Shown here: one piece after another, positions 54,103 to 63,695 of the stretch
How the letters are laid out: each line of letters opens with the position of its first letter
Position numbering within the stretch: the first letter of the stretch is position 1
Source of the DNA: Echinicola rosea
GTDB lineage: Bacteria > Bacteroidota > Bacteroidia > Cytophagales > Cyclobacteriaceae
Assembly: GCF_005281475.1 (NCBI RefSeq)
Contig: NZ_CP040106.1
Coordinates: 4,950,001 to 5,014,000, forward strand
Length of the DNA stretch: 64,000 nucleotides
Direction: 5' to 3'
Notes under the pieces: model-generated
What the model was told of the DNA's origin: nothing
What the model saw: only the letters and a program-made list of their open reading frames with translations
Database searches by the model: none
Position numbers and translations under genes: made by a program

Positions 54103-54365
54103 AGGTAACTAAGTGAAAGTCATGCTATAATTTGGCATACAAATTATAAGTTACCCACAGGAAATCATATAGAACCTCTTCTATTCCTAAGCACCGCTAC
54201 AAAATTTCATCATCTAACTCATCAATATTTCAAACAATCACCTCTGCTAAAGACAATAAAACCAGTTGATTAACAGAAACTTCACCGTAACAATTTACAA
54301 GCCTAGTGTACGGATCGAGTAAATTTCATAAAGCTAAGCCACAACGTTATGAAAACTGCTCCTTC
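54103..54365. other. Intergenic AT-rich segment, no gene seen
   Basis: This joins the repeat element to the ClC gene end. I find no conserved motif, gene or strong hairpin. Confidence 0.5.
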
Positions 54366-55634
54366 TTATTCCTTCACCATCTGTGAACCTATAAAAGGTA
54401 TTTTGGGTGCCAAAAAGTATCCCGTCAAGCTTGCGAAAAATATAGGGATTATATGCCCAAACCCTGTCAAAGTAGCCAATAAAATAGTAGTGCTCATCGG
54501 AGTACGGGTCACACAGGCATTGACAGCAGCCATGCAGCTCACAATCGCCAAGGTCAAGTTTATCGTTGGAAATAATTGGTGAATAATTAGCCCCATAGTA
54601 GCTCCCACAAAAAACAGGGGAATGATAAATCCTCCACGCCACCCGGAGGTGACGGTTATGGAAATGGCGATAATCTTAAATATCAAAATCCCGAACAGTA
54701 ATGTCAAAGAAAAATCGCTCGACAACAGTTCGTTTATTTCGTGATGGCCAAAGTACCGCGTAATCGGAAAATAAAATGCAATGATCCCTAATAACAGCCC
54801 TCCTATTGCTGTTTTGACATAAATAGCAATCGGTTTCTTCTCAAATAGGGTCTTAAAAAACTTGGTACAAAAAATAAATACCCAACCCAAAACGGCTCCA
54901 ATGATCGCAAATAGCACCGCATATCCAAAATCAAAAATACCAGCATACTCATAAGCGGACAAATCCCATGTCGGCCCTAGCCCCAGGTGAACGATCAGGG
55001 CAAATACCAAATAGCTAAAGCAACTTGCCACAAATGCCGGAATAATGGCTTTGTAATATTCGACGGCATGTTTATGGTGGAGTATTTCAAGGGAAAACAA
55101 ACTACCTCCCAGCGGAGCCCCAAATAATGCCGTAAACCCTGAAGCCATTCCTGCTATGCTCATCGACCTCAATTCTTCACCTTTCAACCGAAGCATTTTA
55201 CCAAACCAAGTCCCCGTGGATCCAGTCACCTGTACTAGCGGAGCTTCTGGCCCAAGGCTTCCTCCAGATGCCACACATAATAAAGAGGAAAGCACCATGG
55301 AAGGATTGTTTTTGGGGTCGAGCTTGCCTTTATTAAACCGGATATTGTTCACGATAAGATGTATCTCTCCAGGATCCCCGATAAAATGAATGATCAAGCC
55401 AGCCAACAGACCACAAATAGTCATCAATGGAATAACCTGCCATCCCGTAAAAAAGGCAAGCTGGTGCATCAAAAATTCAAGGCCTATCCAATAAATGCCA
55501 GCGATTACGCCCCCTATCAAGCCCAGAAAAGCCCAAAGCAAAAATGTCCGACTAAAAACAAATGGATTAAACCGGACCGGTCTGTCCAAGATATCCAAAT
55601 ACCTTACTAGTTTTCGTTTTTGCTTTAATTTCAT
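54366..55634 (-). CDS. ClC-family chloride channel/transporter
   Basis: The ATG at 55632-55634 gives 422 aa; a TTG 39 bp further out is in frame but less likely. About ten to twelve membrane helices are visible. Selectivity-filter motifs include SGGSLGPEAPLVQVTGSTG (gating Glu in GPEAP, equivalent to Glu148 of E. coli ClcA), GMASGFTALFGAPLGGSLFSLEI and GWRGGFIIPLFFVGATMG. The retained gating Glu suggests Cl-/H+ exchange is possible. No CBS domains are present. It is monocistronic. Confidence 0.92.
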   Translation of the reverse strand: MKLKQKRKLVRYLDILDRPVRFNPFVFSRTFLLWAFLGLIGGVIAGIYWIGLEFLMHQLAFFTGWQVIPLMTICGLLAGLIIHFIGDPGEIHLIVNNIRFNKGKLDPKNNPSMVLSSLLCVASGGSLGPEAPLVQVTGSTGTWFGKMLRLKGEELRSMSIAGMASGFTALFGAPLGGSLFSLEILHHKHAVEYYKAIIPAFVASCFSYLVFALIVHLGLGPTWDLSAYEYAGIFDFGYAVLFAIIGAVLGWVFIFCTKFFKTLFEKKPIAIYVKTAIGGLLLGIIAFYFPITRYFGHHEINELLSSDFSLTLLFGILIFKIIAISITVTSGWRGGFIIPLFFVGATMGLIIHQLFPTINLTLAIVSCMAAVNACVTRTPMSTTILLATLTGFGHIIPIFFASLTGYFLAPKIPFIGSQMVKE

Positions 55635-55833
55635 CTTGGCAGTCCTACTTCCTCTCTTTTCTAATATTACCAAAACCCAAAATTAAGAAAAAAGCCTCCC
55701 CCTGCTAAAAGGTGTTCCAAATTCTTACTTCAGCCATTTAAATTCAATGAATATCTGTGAAATTAATAGACTATCTATTATTTTCTGCCTTATTTACCAT
55801 TTGACAATTCCAAAACCTATTAAAACCTAAACC

Positions 55834-57201
55834 ATGATAACCAACAATGCCATTGGCCGCCGTCACTTTATTAAGAGTTCCGCAGCTTCCCTTACGCTCG
55901 CCTCTCTTGGTGCCTTTAATCTTAGCTTTGCTAGTAATGCTGATAAAACCTACCGCGTAGCACTGATCGGTACGGGATGGTACGGTAAAAGCGATCTTTT
56001 TAAACTGATCCAAGTAGCTCCTGTAGAAGTCATTGCGCTATGTGATGTGGACCGTATCCGGCTCAGGGAAGCCGGTGAGCTGGTCAGTCAGCGGCAACTT
56101 TCCGGCAGCACCCCGAAGCTCTACAGTGACTACCAAAAACTACTCGACGAAAACGAACTGGATATCGTCATGATCGGCTCACCGGATCACTGGCATGCCC
56201 TACAAGCCATCGCTGCCATCGAAGCAGGTGCCCACCTCTATCTTCAAAAGCCCATCAGTGTGGACGTGCTGGAAGGGGAAGCCATCCTCGCCGCCGCTCG
56301 TAAGCATCACCGCACTGTCCAAGTAGGTACCCAGCGAAAAAGTACCCCGCACCTGATCGAAGCCAAAAAAGAAATCGTGGACAAAGGCCTGCTCGGCAAA
56401 ATCTCCCACGTGGAAATGTGCTGCTACTACCACATGCGCGCTAATGGCAATCCTCCCGTCCAACCTGTTCCTGATTTTTTGGACTATGAAAACTGGACCG
56501 GCCCCGCTCCGCTTCGTCCTTATGACAAACTTCCCCATGGCAGCTGGTGGCGGACGTTTATGGAATATGGAAATGGCATCATGGGAGACATGTGTGTGCA
56601 CATGCTGGATACGGTACGGTGGATGCTTGACTTGGGCTGGCCACAAAAAATCACTTCCACCGGAGGTATTTATGTACAAAAAGACGGTAAGTCTAACATC
56701 GCTGACACGCAAACTGCCATCTTCGAATACCCTGAACTCAACTGTGTATGGCAGCACCGCACTTGGGGCAATCCTGATGATCCTGAGTACCCTTGGGCAT
56801 TCATCCTTCACGGTGAAAAAGGCACCCTTAAAGCCAGCGTAAAACAGTATGACTTTGTCCCCCATGGTGATGGAGATCCCATTCATGGGGATGTGGTCTA
56901 TGAAAAGGAGGAGTACCCGGAAGACCTTAAGGAAGAACGCATCGAATTACACGCTGCCCCGGCTACCAGAAATCACCTGAAGGATTTCCTCGAAGCAATA
57001 GAAAACAAAACCAGACCAGTGGCAGACATCGAAGAAGGCCACATTTCCTCTGCTTCCTGCATCCTTGCCAATCTCTCCATGGAACTGGGCAGAGCCGTTA
57101 CTTATGATCCCGTCAAAAAAGTCATCACCGACGACCCAGAAGCCACCGCCCTCCTCAAACGAAGTTACAGAGATGGATGGGCGCATCCATGGAATGGGTA
57201 A
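55834..57201 (+). CDS. Tat-exported Gfo/Idh/MocA-family oxidoreductase
   Basis: This 455-aa protein begins with a twin-arginine signal (GRRHFIKSSAASLTLASLGA). The Rossmann fold follows with YRVALIGTGWYGKSDLFKL (about 40-58), and EKP-type catalytic text YLQKPISVDVLEGEAIL (about 140-155). The C-terminal alpha/beta domain carries GGIMGDMCVHMLDTVRWML. These enzymes oxidise or rearrange sugars with NAD(P) bound tightly. Export by Tat is usual for this Bacteroidota subgroup (the substrate often being a 3-keto glycoside or inositol-type sugar). A 19-bp perfect hairpin lies just after the stop. Confidence 0.92.
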   Translation: MITNNAIGRRHFIKSSAASLTLASLGAFNLSFASNADKTYRVALIGTGWYGKSDLFKLIQVAPVEVIALCDVDRIRLREAGELVSQRQLSGSTPKLYSDYQKLLDENELDIVMIGSPDHWHALQAIAAIEAGAHLYLQKPISVDVLEGEAILAAARKHHRTVQVGTQRKSTPHLIEAKKEIVDKGLLGKISHVEMCCYYHMRANGNPPVQPVPDFLDYENWTGPAPLRPYDKLPHGSWWRTFMEYGNGIMGDMCVHMLDTVRWMLDLGWPQKITSTGGIYVQKDGKSNIADTQTAIFEYPELNCVWQHRTWGNPDDPEYPWAFILHGEKGTLKASVKQYDFVPHGDGDPIHGDVVYEKEEYPEDLKEERIELHAAPATRNHLKDFLEAIENKTRPVADIEEGHISSASCILANLSMELGRAVTYDPVKKVITDDPEATALLKRSYRDGWAHPWNG

Positions 57202-57759
57202 TATGGAGTCCGAATTTAACCCGGATCCTAGAAGGTGCAGGTGGTCTCCTGCACCTTCTAGGATCCTCCGCCAAACCCGGCTTAGGAAGAATGCGCAGTT
57301 GCTGACTACAAAGTCCATATAATTCTTTAGGTGTATCCACTACATTCCGCGTTATCAAACGTATTACTGTTTATGCTATAATTGGAAGCGTCCAGAAGAA
57401 GTGCCTGCGGCATGGATGATCGCTATACCTACACCACAATATGCAAATTACGTTTGCCCTGATAGGCCAACTGTAGAATATACAATCAGCGAAATCTTAA
57501 TCATCTGCATCCCTAGCGTGCAATCAGCCCCCACCTTTTCTGCTTGATTCAAAATAACCTGAATCATCAAAAACAATAAAGGCGTCCGAAAACGCCTCTA
57601 AAATTGGTGCCCAATCTGGCAGTTCGCTAAAGCTGGTTTTGCCTGCATCGCCAGATCAGGACTTAATTCCTTATTTTTGTTTCATTTATGATTATTAAAC
57701 GCAAGCGGCTTTATAATAGTCTATTTCACTGGTACAAATCACCTATATTTTCACCACGC
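57202..57759. other. 558-bp gap with hairpins, no gene seen
   Basis: Besides the perfect hairpin 57223-57266, a small stem GGCG/CGCC lies near 57590 and a larger ATCTGGC/GCCAGAT pairing near 57614-57655. The rest is AT-rich and non-coding. The sulfatase gene converges from the right. Confidence 0.55.
57223..57266. repeat. Perfect 19-bp hairpin after the oxidoreductase gene
   Basis: GGATCCTAGAAGGTGCAGG (57223-57241) and its exact complement (57248-57266) flank a 6-nt loop TGGTCT. It starts 22 bp after the stop codon. There is no T-run, so it is more like a REP or mRNA-stabilising element than a classic terminator. Confidence 0.8.
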
Positions 57760-59130
57760 TCATTCTTCTTCGATCAATTCCTCCATGATCGAAGGTGGCG
57801 AGTCAACGCTAGCCAAATGTTCCTCATAAATACGCACGAGTTCACTTACTTTCTCCGGGTACTTTTCATTCAGGTTATACTTTTCGGAAGGATCGTGCTC
57901 CAAGTGATATAACAGCGGAACTTCGTGCTTCTTTGCCGGCTCGGAACTGTAAGAAGGCTTGGTGGTAAAATGAGCCTTCCAAGGGCCTTTTCGCACAGCA
58001 TGCAATTTATTAAGGTGATAATAATACACCACATCCCGAATTTCCTTCTTTTCGCCACTCAAAATAGGTAAAATATCCTCCCCGTCCAAAACTTTGTCAT
58101 AAGGAACATCTGCCCCTGCCAAGGCCATGAATGTGGGATACAAGTCCATGGATGCCACCAAGGAAGTACTGACCATATTGGCTTGAATAGTACCAGGCCA
58201 CCAAGCAATGGCTGGCACGCGCATCCCTCCCTCATAGGTAGATGCTTTTCCCTCAAATAGAAGTCCTGCGGATCCCCCTTTTTCTTTTTGGGTAAGCCAA
58301 GGGCCATTGTCGCTGGTAAAAATCACCAATGTGTTTTTATCCAGTCCAAGCTCTCTTAACGTTTCCAATAGCTTCCCAACACTCCAATCGAGTTCGGCCA
58401 CCACATCTCCATAAATCCCTCGCTCACTCTTTCCCACAAAATCCTCGGAAGCATATAATGGCACATGGGGAAAATTATTTGGATAATAAAGAAAAAAAGG
58501 TCGGTCCTTGTTTTCCTCTATAAAGTTGATCGCTTCTTTGGTGTAGTTTTTGGTCAACTGGCTTTGATCAATATGCTCATCAATGACCTCTTCATTGCGA
58601 TAAAGCGGTAAAGGAGGCATTTTATTGTTTCCTCTTGGCAGCATATCATTGGAGTAGGGAATTCCATAATAAAAGTCAAACCCATGGGTCAAGGGCAAAT
58701 ATTCCGGAAGGTGTCCAAGGTGCCATTTGCCAATAATACCGGTTTTGTATCCGACCTTTCTTAAGGCAGTAGCCATCGTTACTTCTGTATGGGGCAGTCC
58801 AAGGGAAGAGTCAGGAAACAGCACGCCCCGTCTCTCCCCTGCCATCCCATATCGAATCGGCAACCTACCGGTAAGCAGTGCCGCCCTACTTGGCGTACAG
58901 ACATCTGCTCCCACATAAAACTGGGTGAAACGCATCCCTTCTTTGGCCATTTGATCTAAAAAGGGTGTTTTAATGGTGGGATGGCCATAACAACCAAGAT
59001 CACCATAACCCAAGTCATCGGCAAAGATCAGGATAATATTGGGAGGCCTATCAGGGTTTTGGGCTATTAAAAATGTAAAACGTAAAAACAACCCCAAGCA
59101 TAGCGCTACGCGCCAAAATAAAGTGACCAT
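57760..59130 (-). CDS. Type I sulfatase (arylsulfatase family), secreted
   Basis: The start at 59130 gives 456 aa with a signal peptide (about 1-24, [17 protein letters not shown]); an in-frame ATG at 59184 adds 18 residues before it. The formylglycine motif is [12 protein letters not shown] with Cys78, and metal-ligand motifs are [18 protein letters not shown] (Asp38-Asp39) and FTSDNGPW (Asp-Asn). The Cys-type motif needs a formylglycine-generating enzyme. It removes sulfate from carbohydrates in the periplasm. Nothing next to it fixes the substrate. Confidence 0.93.
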   Translation of the reverse strand: MVTLFWRVALCLGLFLRFTFLIAQNPDRPPNIILIFADDLGYGDLGCYGHPTIKTPFLDQMAKEGMRFTQFYVGADVCTPSRAALLTGRLPIRYGMAGERRGVLFPDSSLGLPHTEVTMATALRKVGYKTGIIGKWHLGHLPEYLPLTHGFDFYYGIPYSNDMLPRGNNKMPPLPLYRNEEVIDEHIDQSQLTKNYTKEAINFIEENKDRPFFLYYPNNFPHVPLYASEDFVGKSERGIYGDVVAELDWSVGKLLETLRELGLDKNTLVIFTSDNGPWLTQKEKGGSAGLLFEGKASTYEGGMRVPAIAWWPGTIQANMVSTSLVASMDLYPTFMALAGADVPYDKVLDGEDILPILSGEKKEIRDVVYYYHLNKLHAVRKGPWKAHFTTKPSYSSEPAKKHEVPLLYHLEHDPSEKYNLNEKYPEKVSELVRIYEEHLASVDSPPSIMEELIEEE

Positions 59131-59712
59131 AGGTATTTTAAGTTTATGTAATATCTTTAAATATACAAAAACAATCTTATACAAACCCCTACTTAAACCA
59201 TAGAACAGTATAACCGAATTACCTGCGTTTTAGCCGATCAATCCCCGTGTGAGATAGCTGTCAGCTGTAGCGATGGCACTCCTGCTGTTGGCATAAGACA
59301 ATTTATTCCACCTCTTCCACTTCCCCAAAAAAAACAATGATCAGATGAAGCCAAGTTAACATACCATGCCCATCATAAACAGGAAAAGAATCACTCTGCT
59401 TATAACCTCAGCTCGATTATAAAACCGTCACTGGCAGCCTGTCCATAACACTGAAAAAAACACTAGTGTCAAGTCAACGCTTAAATGGCGGGTAAAGCAA
59501 TATTTTGAGCTAGATCAAGGCAGAAAAAATGCCCCTAGCCGTAGCTAAGGAAGTCTTTTTGTAACACAGAGACCGGCCAAAAGACGCACTGAATTACACG
59601 TGGGTTTAGTATTGACCTGACACTAGTTTTTCTCTTCGATTAGTATCCATAGGAAAATAGAATTTCCCACCCGATTTTTTAACTTTGTTTTTCACCACCA
59701 AAAAACTCAACC
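59131..59712. other. 582-bp gap with MITE copy B
   Basis: Apart from MITE copy B at 59466-59623 and AT-rich flanks there is no gene. The region separates the divergent sulfatase gene and a small unknown gene. Confidence 0.55.
59466..59623. mobile_element. MITE-like element, copy B (158 bp)
   Basis: Ends GTGTCAAGTC (59466-59475) and GACCTGACAC (59614-59623) are complementary with one mismatch. Both sides are flanked by TA (59464-59465 and 59624-59625), as expected for TA target duplication. Internal sequence matches copy A (GATCAAGGCA, AAGTCTTTTTGTAAC, GGCCAAAAGACG). No transposase reading frame is present. Confidence 0.75.
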
Positions 59713-59997
59713 GTGAACCTAGAAGAATTTAAAAACAGCCTGAGCCAAAACCATCCCCCAGCTGGCATCAACACCATGCTGGAATCCCTCTGGTACGACG
59801 GAAAAGGAAACTGGGACCGGGCACATGATCTGGTCAATGATTTGACAGACCAGGACGCTGCCTATGTCCATGCCTACCTTCACCGCAAGGAAGGTGATGA
59901 ATGGAATGCATCCTATTGGTACCGCAATGCTGGAAAAAACAAACCTTCTTGCAGCTTAGACGAAGAATGGGAAAACATTGTCGAATACTTTCTTTGA
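59713..59997 (+). CDS. Small conserved hypothetical protein
   Basis: This 94-aa cytoplasmic protein starts with GTG (59713). It is rich in Trp and acidic residues: MLESLWYDGKGNWDRAHDLVNDLTDQDAAYVHAYLHRKEGDEWNASYWYRNAGK. I recognise this as a widespread small family in Bacteroidota and Proteobacteria of unknown function, with helix-rich composition. It stands alone between the MITE and hemN. Confidence 0.75.
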   Translation: MNLEEFKNSLSQNHPPAGINTMLESLWYDGKGNWDRAHDLVNDLTDQDAAYVHAYLHRKEGDEWNASYWYRNAGKNKPSCSLDEEWENIVEYFL

Positions 59998-60175
59998 AGA
60001 TTATGTAAATCACTAAAGGCTACTTTGGGTATTTTGCAATAACATTTTGTTCTCATGATTGGAAAAAATCTCCAATCAACTTTTAAATTTCACCCCTGAA
60101 ATAATCTATCAACTTTTACCTGAACTAATAACTTTTAGCAGGTTATAGTCATTATTTACTTTATTTCATCACACC

Positions 60176-60189
60176 CTGATTTTTATCAG
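60176..60189. promoter_or_regulatory. FNR/CRP-type palindrome upstream of hemN
   Basis: CTGATTTTTATCAG has two 5-bp arms (CTGAT/ATCAG) spaced by four bases, one base per arm off the FNR consensus TTGATNNNNATCAA. It is about 73 bp before the hemN start. A second, weaker dyad TGATCCTGGTCA follows around 60199-60210. Oxygen control of hemN by FNR-type regulators is known in other bacteria. Confidence 0.45.
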
Positions 60190-60261
60190 TTTTATAACTG
60201 ATCCTGGTCAACAGAACTAGGTATAGCATTCGATAATTTTGTCTTACCAATTAAACATCCT

Positions 60262-61611
60262 ATGAAGATTCCTGCTGACCTGATCGAGAAATATGATGTA
60301 GCTGTACCAAGGTACACCAGCTACCCCACCGTTCCCCTATGGGAAAACGACATAGATGAGTCCTCCTGGAAAACTAATGTATTGAAAGCTTATCAGGAAT
60401 TTGGATCCAAAGAGGGGATCAGCCTTTATATCCACCTTCCATATTGCGACAGCCTATGTACGTACTGTGGCTGCAACAAGCACATCACCAAAAATCACGA
60501 CCATGAAATCCCATACCTGGAGGCCTTACGAAATGAATGGGACAAATACTTGGAACTGCTTCCTTCGCGACCAAATTTGGCTGCTATTCATTTGGGTGGT
60601 GGCACACCTACCTTTTTTTCGGCAGATAACCTCCGCTCCCTGATCACGTACATCCGCCAATCGTCGAATGTCCTTCCCAAAGCGGAATTCAGCTTCGAGG
60701 GACATCCGAACAACACTACCCTCGAACATTTATTGGCCCTAAAGGAAGTGGGGTTTGAGCGGGTAAGCTATGGCGTCCAAGACCTGGATCATAAGGTACA
60801 ACAAGCGATCCATCGGATTCAGCCCTTTTCGAAGGTCCAAGAAGCTACTCACTATGCACAACTCGCAGGCTTCCGTCAAATCAACTATGACCTGATTTAT
60901 GGTCTGCCCCATCAGACCACGCAAACGATCCTCCACACCATGGGGAGAGTCAATCGGTTAAGACCATCAAGGATTGCATTTTACAGTTACGCCCATGTGC
61001 CGTCCGTATTTCAAGCGCAAAAGAGCTTTGAGCAATATCTTCCAAAACAAGCCGAGAAGCGGAAGCTATATGAGACTGGAAAAGCGGCTCTTAAGTCCAT
61101 GGGGTATGAAGAAATCGGTATGGATCACTTTGCCTTGCCCGGTGATGACCTGTTAAAAGCCAAACTAACAGGAAGGCTCCACCGAAACTTCATGGGATAT
61201 ACCAACTTCAGTTCCCATATGCTGATTGGACTGGGAAGCAGTGCGATCAGCGATGTGTACTACGCCTATGCCCAAAACACCAAGGATATTGATCTCTATA
61301 AAGAACAGGTCGGCCTTGGCCACTTTTCCCATTCTAAGGGGCATACCATGACGCAGGACGACATCAAAACCAGGAAAACAATCATGGACCTTATCTGTAA
61401 TGGGACCACAGAAGATGCCAATGTTATTTGGCGAATGGAAAACCTCCAGCTGCTAAATGACCTTCAAAAAGATGGGCTGATCACTATCAGAAACAGTAAT
61501 ATCACGGTGACCCCGCTAGGAAGTGCCTTTGTACGAAATATCTGCTGCGCCTTTGACCATAGAATGAAAAACAAAAATGCTAGAACCTTTGTATTTAGTA
61601 AAGCCATTTAA
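60262..61611 (+). CDS. hemN: Oxygen-independent coproporphyrinogen III oxidase
   Basis: The 449-aa length matches HemN (about 450). The radical SAM cluster motif CxxxCxxC is Cys62-Asp-Ser-Leu-Cys66-Thr-Tyr-Cys69 in LPYCDSLCTYCGCNKH. The following Cys71 and the GGGTPTFF motif (S-adenosylmethionine binding) are also typical of true HemN and not of HemW. The C-terminal domain (DGLITIRNSNITVTPLGSAFVRNICCAFD) is characteristic. It makes protoporphyrinogen IX under low oxygen in haem synthesis. A FNR-like site lies upstream and a strong terminator follows. Confidence 0.96.
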   Translation: MKIPADLIEKYDVAVPRYTSYPTVPLWENDIDESSWKTNVLKAYQEFGSKEGISLYIHLPYCDSLCTYCGCNKHITKNHDHEIPYLEALRNEWDKYLELLPSRPNLAAIHLGGGTPTFFSADNLRSLITYIRQSSNVLPKAEFSFEGHPNNTTLEHLLALKEVGFERVSYGVQDLDHKVQQAIHRIQPFSKVQEATHYAQLAGFRQINYDLIYGLPHQTTQTILHTMGRVNRLRPSRIAFYSYAHVPSVFQAQKSFEQYLPKQAEKRKLYETGKAALKSMGYEEIGMDHFALPGDDLLKAKLTGRLHRNFMGYTNFSSHMLIGLGSSAISDVYYAYAQNTKDIDLYKEQVGLGHFSHSKGHTMTQDDIKTRKTIMDLICNGTTEDANVIWRMENLQLLNDLQKDGLITIRNSNITVTPLGSAFVRNICCAFDHRMKNKNARTFVFSKAI

Positions 61612-61689
61612 TGCTCTTTCAACAACTTGAAAAACTATTTTAAAGACTATAAATGAACTATTCCTCTACCAGCACTATTTTTTACTGGT

Positions 61690-61725
61690 ACCCGGCTCGT
61701 TTGCAGGTGAGCCGGGTTTTTATTT
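61690..61725 (+). terminator. Strong rho-independent terminator of hemN
   Basis: ACCCGGCTC (61690-61698) and GAGCCGGGT (61709-61717) form a 9-bp stem with a 10-nt loop followed by TTTTTATTTTG. It is about 80 bp after the hemN stop. Confidence 0.88.
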
Positions 61726-61812
61726 TGTTGACGCGATTTCCTTGCTTGATCCATCACCTCCAAACACTGATAGGATTTTTACTTTACGCATCCTATTTTA
61801 AAGAAATATAGT

Positions 61813-61820
61813 TAACTTTG
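61813..61820 (+). promoter_or_regulatory. -7 element placing transcription start at the ATG of the Cys-rich gene
   Basis: TAACTTTG matches TAnnTTTG. It ends only 7 bp before the ATG at 61828. Because Bacteroidota initiate about 5-8 bases after the -7 box, the mRNA may be leaderless. No clear -33 TTTG is seen. Confidence 0.4.
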
Positions 61821-61827
61821 CAGCCAA

Positions 61828-62220
61828 ATGATCAAGTCTTTATTCTACATATGGCTTTCGATGATAATAGTACTGAACAGTATGGTCTTTTCAGTCATCC
61901 AGATGGACTACGTCCTCAATAAGGAATATATCGCCGAAAACCTTTGTATCAATAGGGATAAACCAGAGATGAACTGTGACGGAAAGTGTTTCTTGGCAGA
62001 GAAGCTTCAAGAAGCCCAAGACCAAAAAGAGCAACAACCCGGCGGCATTGATTTTAGTCGGGACTTTGGTATTTACATTTTGCAAGATAACCATTTTGGA
62101 TTTCAACAGACCCCAATCCCCCTTAATTTGCCAAAAGCTTTTTATCAAGGGGGAAAATATTTTAACACGACCACAGATATTTTTCACCCACCTAAGGACG
62201 CGTTTTCCCATATGGTATAA
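61828..62220 (+). CDS. Small membrane-anchored Cys-rich protein, possibly metal-linked
   Basis: This 130-aa protein has an N-terminal membrane segment (about 5-27: LFYIWLSMIIVLNSMVFSVI). The pattern CINRDKPEMNCDGKCFLAEKL follows with Cys40, Cys50 and Cys54, then a soluble tail. Small proteins with this Cys pattern occur across Bacteroidota, often near copper or other metal genes. I cannot give a function. It precedes the MbnH/MbnP-like pair by about 340 bp on the same strand. Confidence 0.7.
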   Translation: MIKSLFYIWLSMIIVLNSMVFSVIQMDYVLNKEYIAENLCINRDKPEMNCDGKCFLAEKLQEAQDQKEQQPGGIDFSRDFGIYILQDNHFGFQQTPIPLNLPKAFYQGGKYFNTTTDIFHPPKDAFSHMV

Positions 62221-62561
62221 TCCGCTATTGCTTGAGGAATCGTTAAGCGTATAAGCGTAACGACTGACTTTGATACCATTTTAGGTCACCACTTCTATGA
62301 GCTGTGGCCATGAGAGTATAATGCATTTTGCGGGTTCAATTGTTTTTTGGCTTTCTCTAAAGAAAAAGGAGTAGCGATCATCTTTGTATAGCCGTAAGCC
62401 ATAAGCATATTTCTATTTATTATCCATTGTAAATGTCCCCAAATGGGCAATGTGATTGCTGTATTTCCACAGGAAATGGACACCGGCCTACCCAGTAATT
62501 TCGCAGTAGGGTTGCACTGATCATGCCTTCAGGGAACATTTACCTTGTATCCAATCTGACC
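62221..62561. other. 341-bp gap before the MbnH-like gene, no gene seen
   Basis: No conserved reading frame or strong hairpin is evident. A promoter for the following pair probably lies here but no clean TTTG/TAnnTTTG match is visible. Confidence 0.5.
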
Positions 62562-63686
62562 ATGCGATACCAAAACCCGTATTTTATGGGAACAGTACTC
62601 CTGTGCTTGCTGATGTGGGCCTGTAGTAGGGAAGCGCCCGATGAGCCCTCTACAACAAACCCAGTGATCACCTTGGAGCATCCAGAATACTTTCCTAATG
62701 ATGTGGCCATGCCACCTGATAATCCATTGACTGAAAAAGGAGTGGAACTCGGCAGGATGTTGTTTTATGAAAAGCAACTTTCCATAGACGGTACAGTGGC
62801 CTGTTCCTCTTGCCACCAGCAGGAAAAGGCCTTTACGGATGGCAAAAAAATCAGTACTGGCGTCAATGACACGCCTGGGGATAAAAATGCCATGTCCCTG
62901 GCCAACCTCCACTGGACATCCCGCTTCTTCTGGGACGGCAGGGCCGCTACCTTGGAAGAACAGGCTGTCCAACCAATCGCAGATCACCGCGAAATGAACC
63001 TGCCACTGGATGAAGCAGTAGCACGCCTTCAGGCAGATAATCAGTACCCCGAGCGGTTTAAAGTAGCATTTGGAACGGAACAAATTACTGAAGAGCTGAT
63101 CGGTAAAGCCATCGCACAATTCATGCGTACATTGGTTTCTGGGGATTCCAAGTTTGACAAGTGGATCAGGGGCGAGGTGGAATTTTCCGAACAAGAGCAA
63201 CTTGGTATGGAGCTTTTCTTCACCCATCCAGAGCCTTCCCTGCAGATTCGTGGCGGCAACTGCGGTGACTGTCACCTTGGTTTTCTGACCTCTGGAGACA
63301 GAAACAATTTGACGGGATTTCACAACAATGGACTGGACAATGACCAAGACCTCAAAGATGGGCTTGCGGATGTGACCGGTAATGTCAGGGACAAAGGAAA
63401 ATTCAAAGCCCCTACCCTCCGCAATATTGCGTTGACCGCTCCCTATATGCATGATGGGCGCTTCGAGACCCTGGAAGAAGTACTAGACCATTATGACCAG
63501 CACATCCAAATGAACAACACGCTGGACATCCTGATCCTCGAGGCGAGCAATGAGCCGATTATACCCGGTGAAGACATCAAGCTTTACCTTACTGATGGAG
63601 AAAAGGAAGCCATTCTCTCTTTCCTCCAGACCCTTACGGATGAAAAATTTATAACCAACCCGAAATTTTCGAATCCATTTAACTAA
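62562..63686 (+). CDS. MauG/MbnH-like di-haem peroxidase, lipoprotein
   Basis: Starting at ATG 62562 the protein is 374 aa with lipobox Cys21 (CLLMWACSREA); an upstream ATG at 62523 adds 13 residues. Two c-type haem sites are CSSCH (Cys81) and CGDCH (Cys234), and PTLRNIALTAPYMHDGRFETLEEVLDHY near the C-terminus is typical of the cytochrome c peroxidase/MauG family. Because an MbnP-like gene starts 10 bp later, it most probably belongs to the MbnH group, which oxidises a Trp in MbnP to form a copper site. An ordinary peroxidase role remains possible. Confidence 0.88.
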   Translation: MRYQNPYFMGTVLLCLLMWACSREAPDEPSTTNPVITLEHPEYFPNDVAMPPDNPLTEKGVELGRMLFYEKQLSIDGTVACSSCHQQEKAFTDGKKISTGVNDTPGDKNAMSLANLHWTSRFFWDGRAATLEEQAVQPIADHREMNLPLDEAVARLQADNQYPERFKVAFGTEQITEELIGKAIAQFMRTLVSGDSKFDKWIRGEVEFSEQEQLGMELFFTHPEPSLQIRGGNCGDCHLGFLTSGDRNNLTGFHNNGLDNDQDLKDGLADVTGNVRDKGKFKAPTLRNIALTAPYMHDGRFETLEEVLDHYDQHIQMNNTLDILILEASNEPIIPGEDIKLYLTDGEKEAILSFLQTLTDEKFITNPKFSNPFN

Positions 63687-63695
63687 GCAATTGAC

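Noticed and set aside
57580..57660. Possible tRNA-like or riboswitch fold from several short stems
   Set aside because: No T-loop motif, no acceptor stem and no conserved riboswitch core could be found; it is more likely a weak terminator region.
62295..62483. A 62-codon minus-strand frame in the gap before the MbnH-like gene
   Set aside because: No family resemblance, no promoter or start context, and the composition looks like non-coding DNA.
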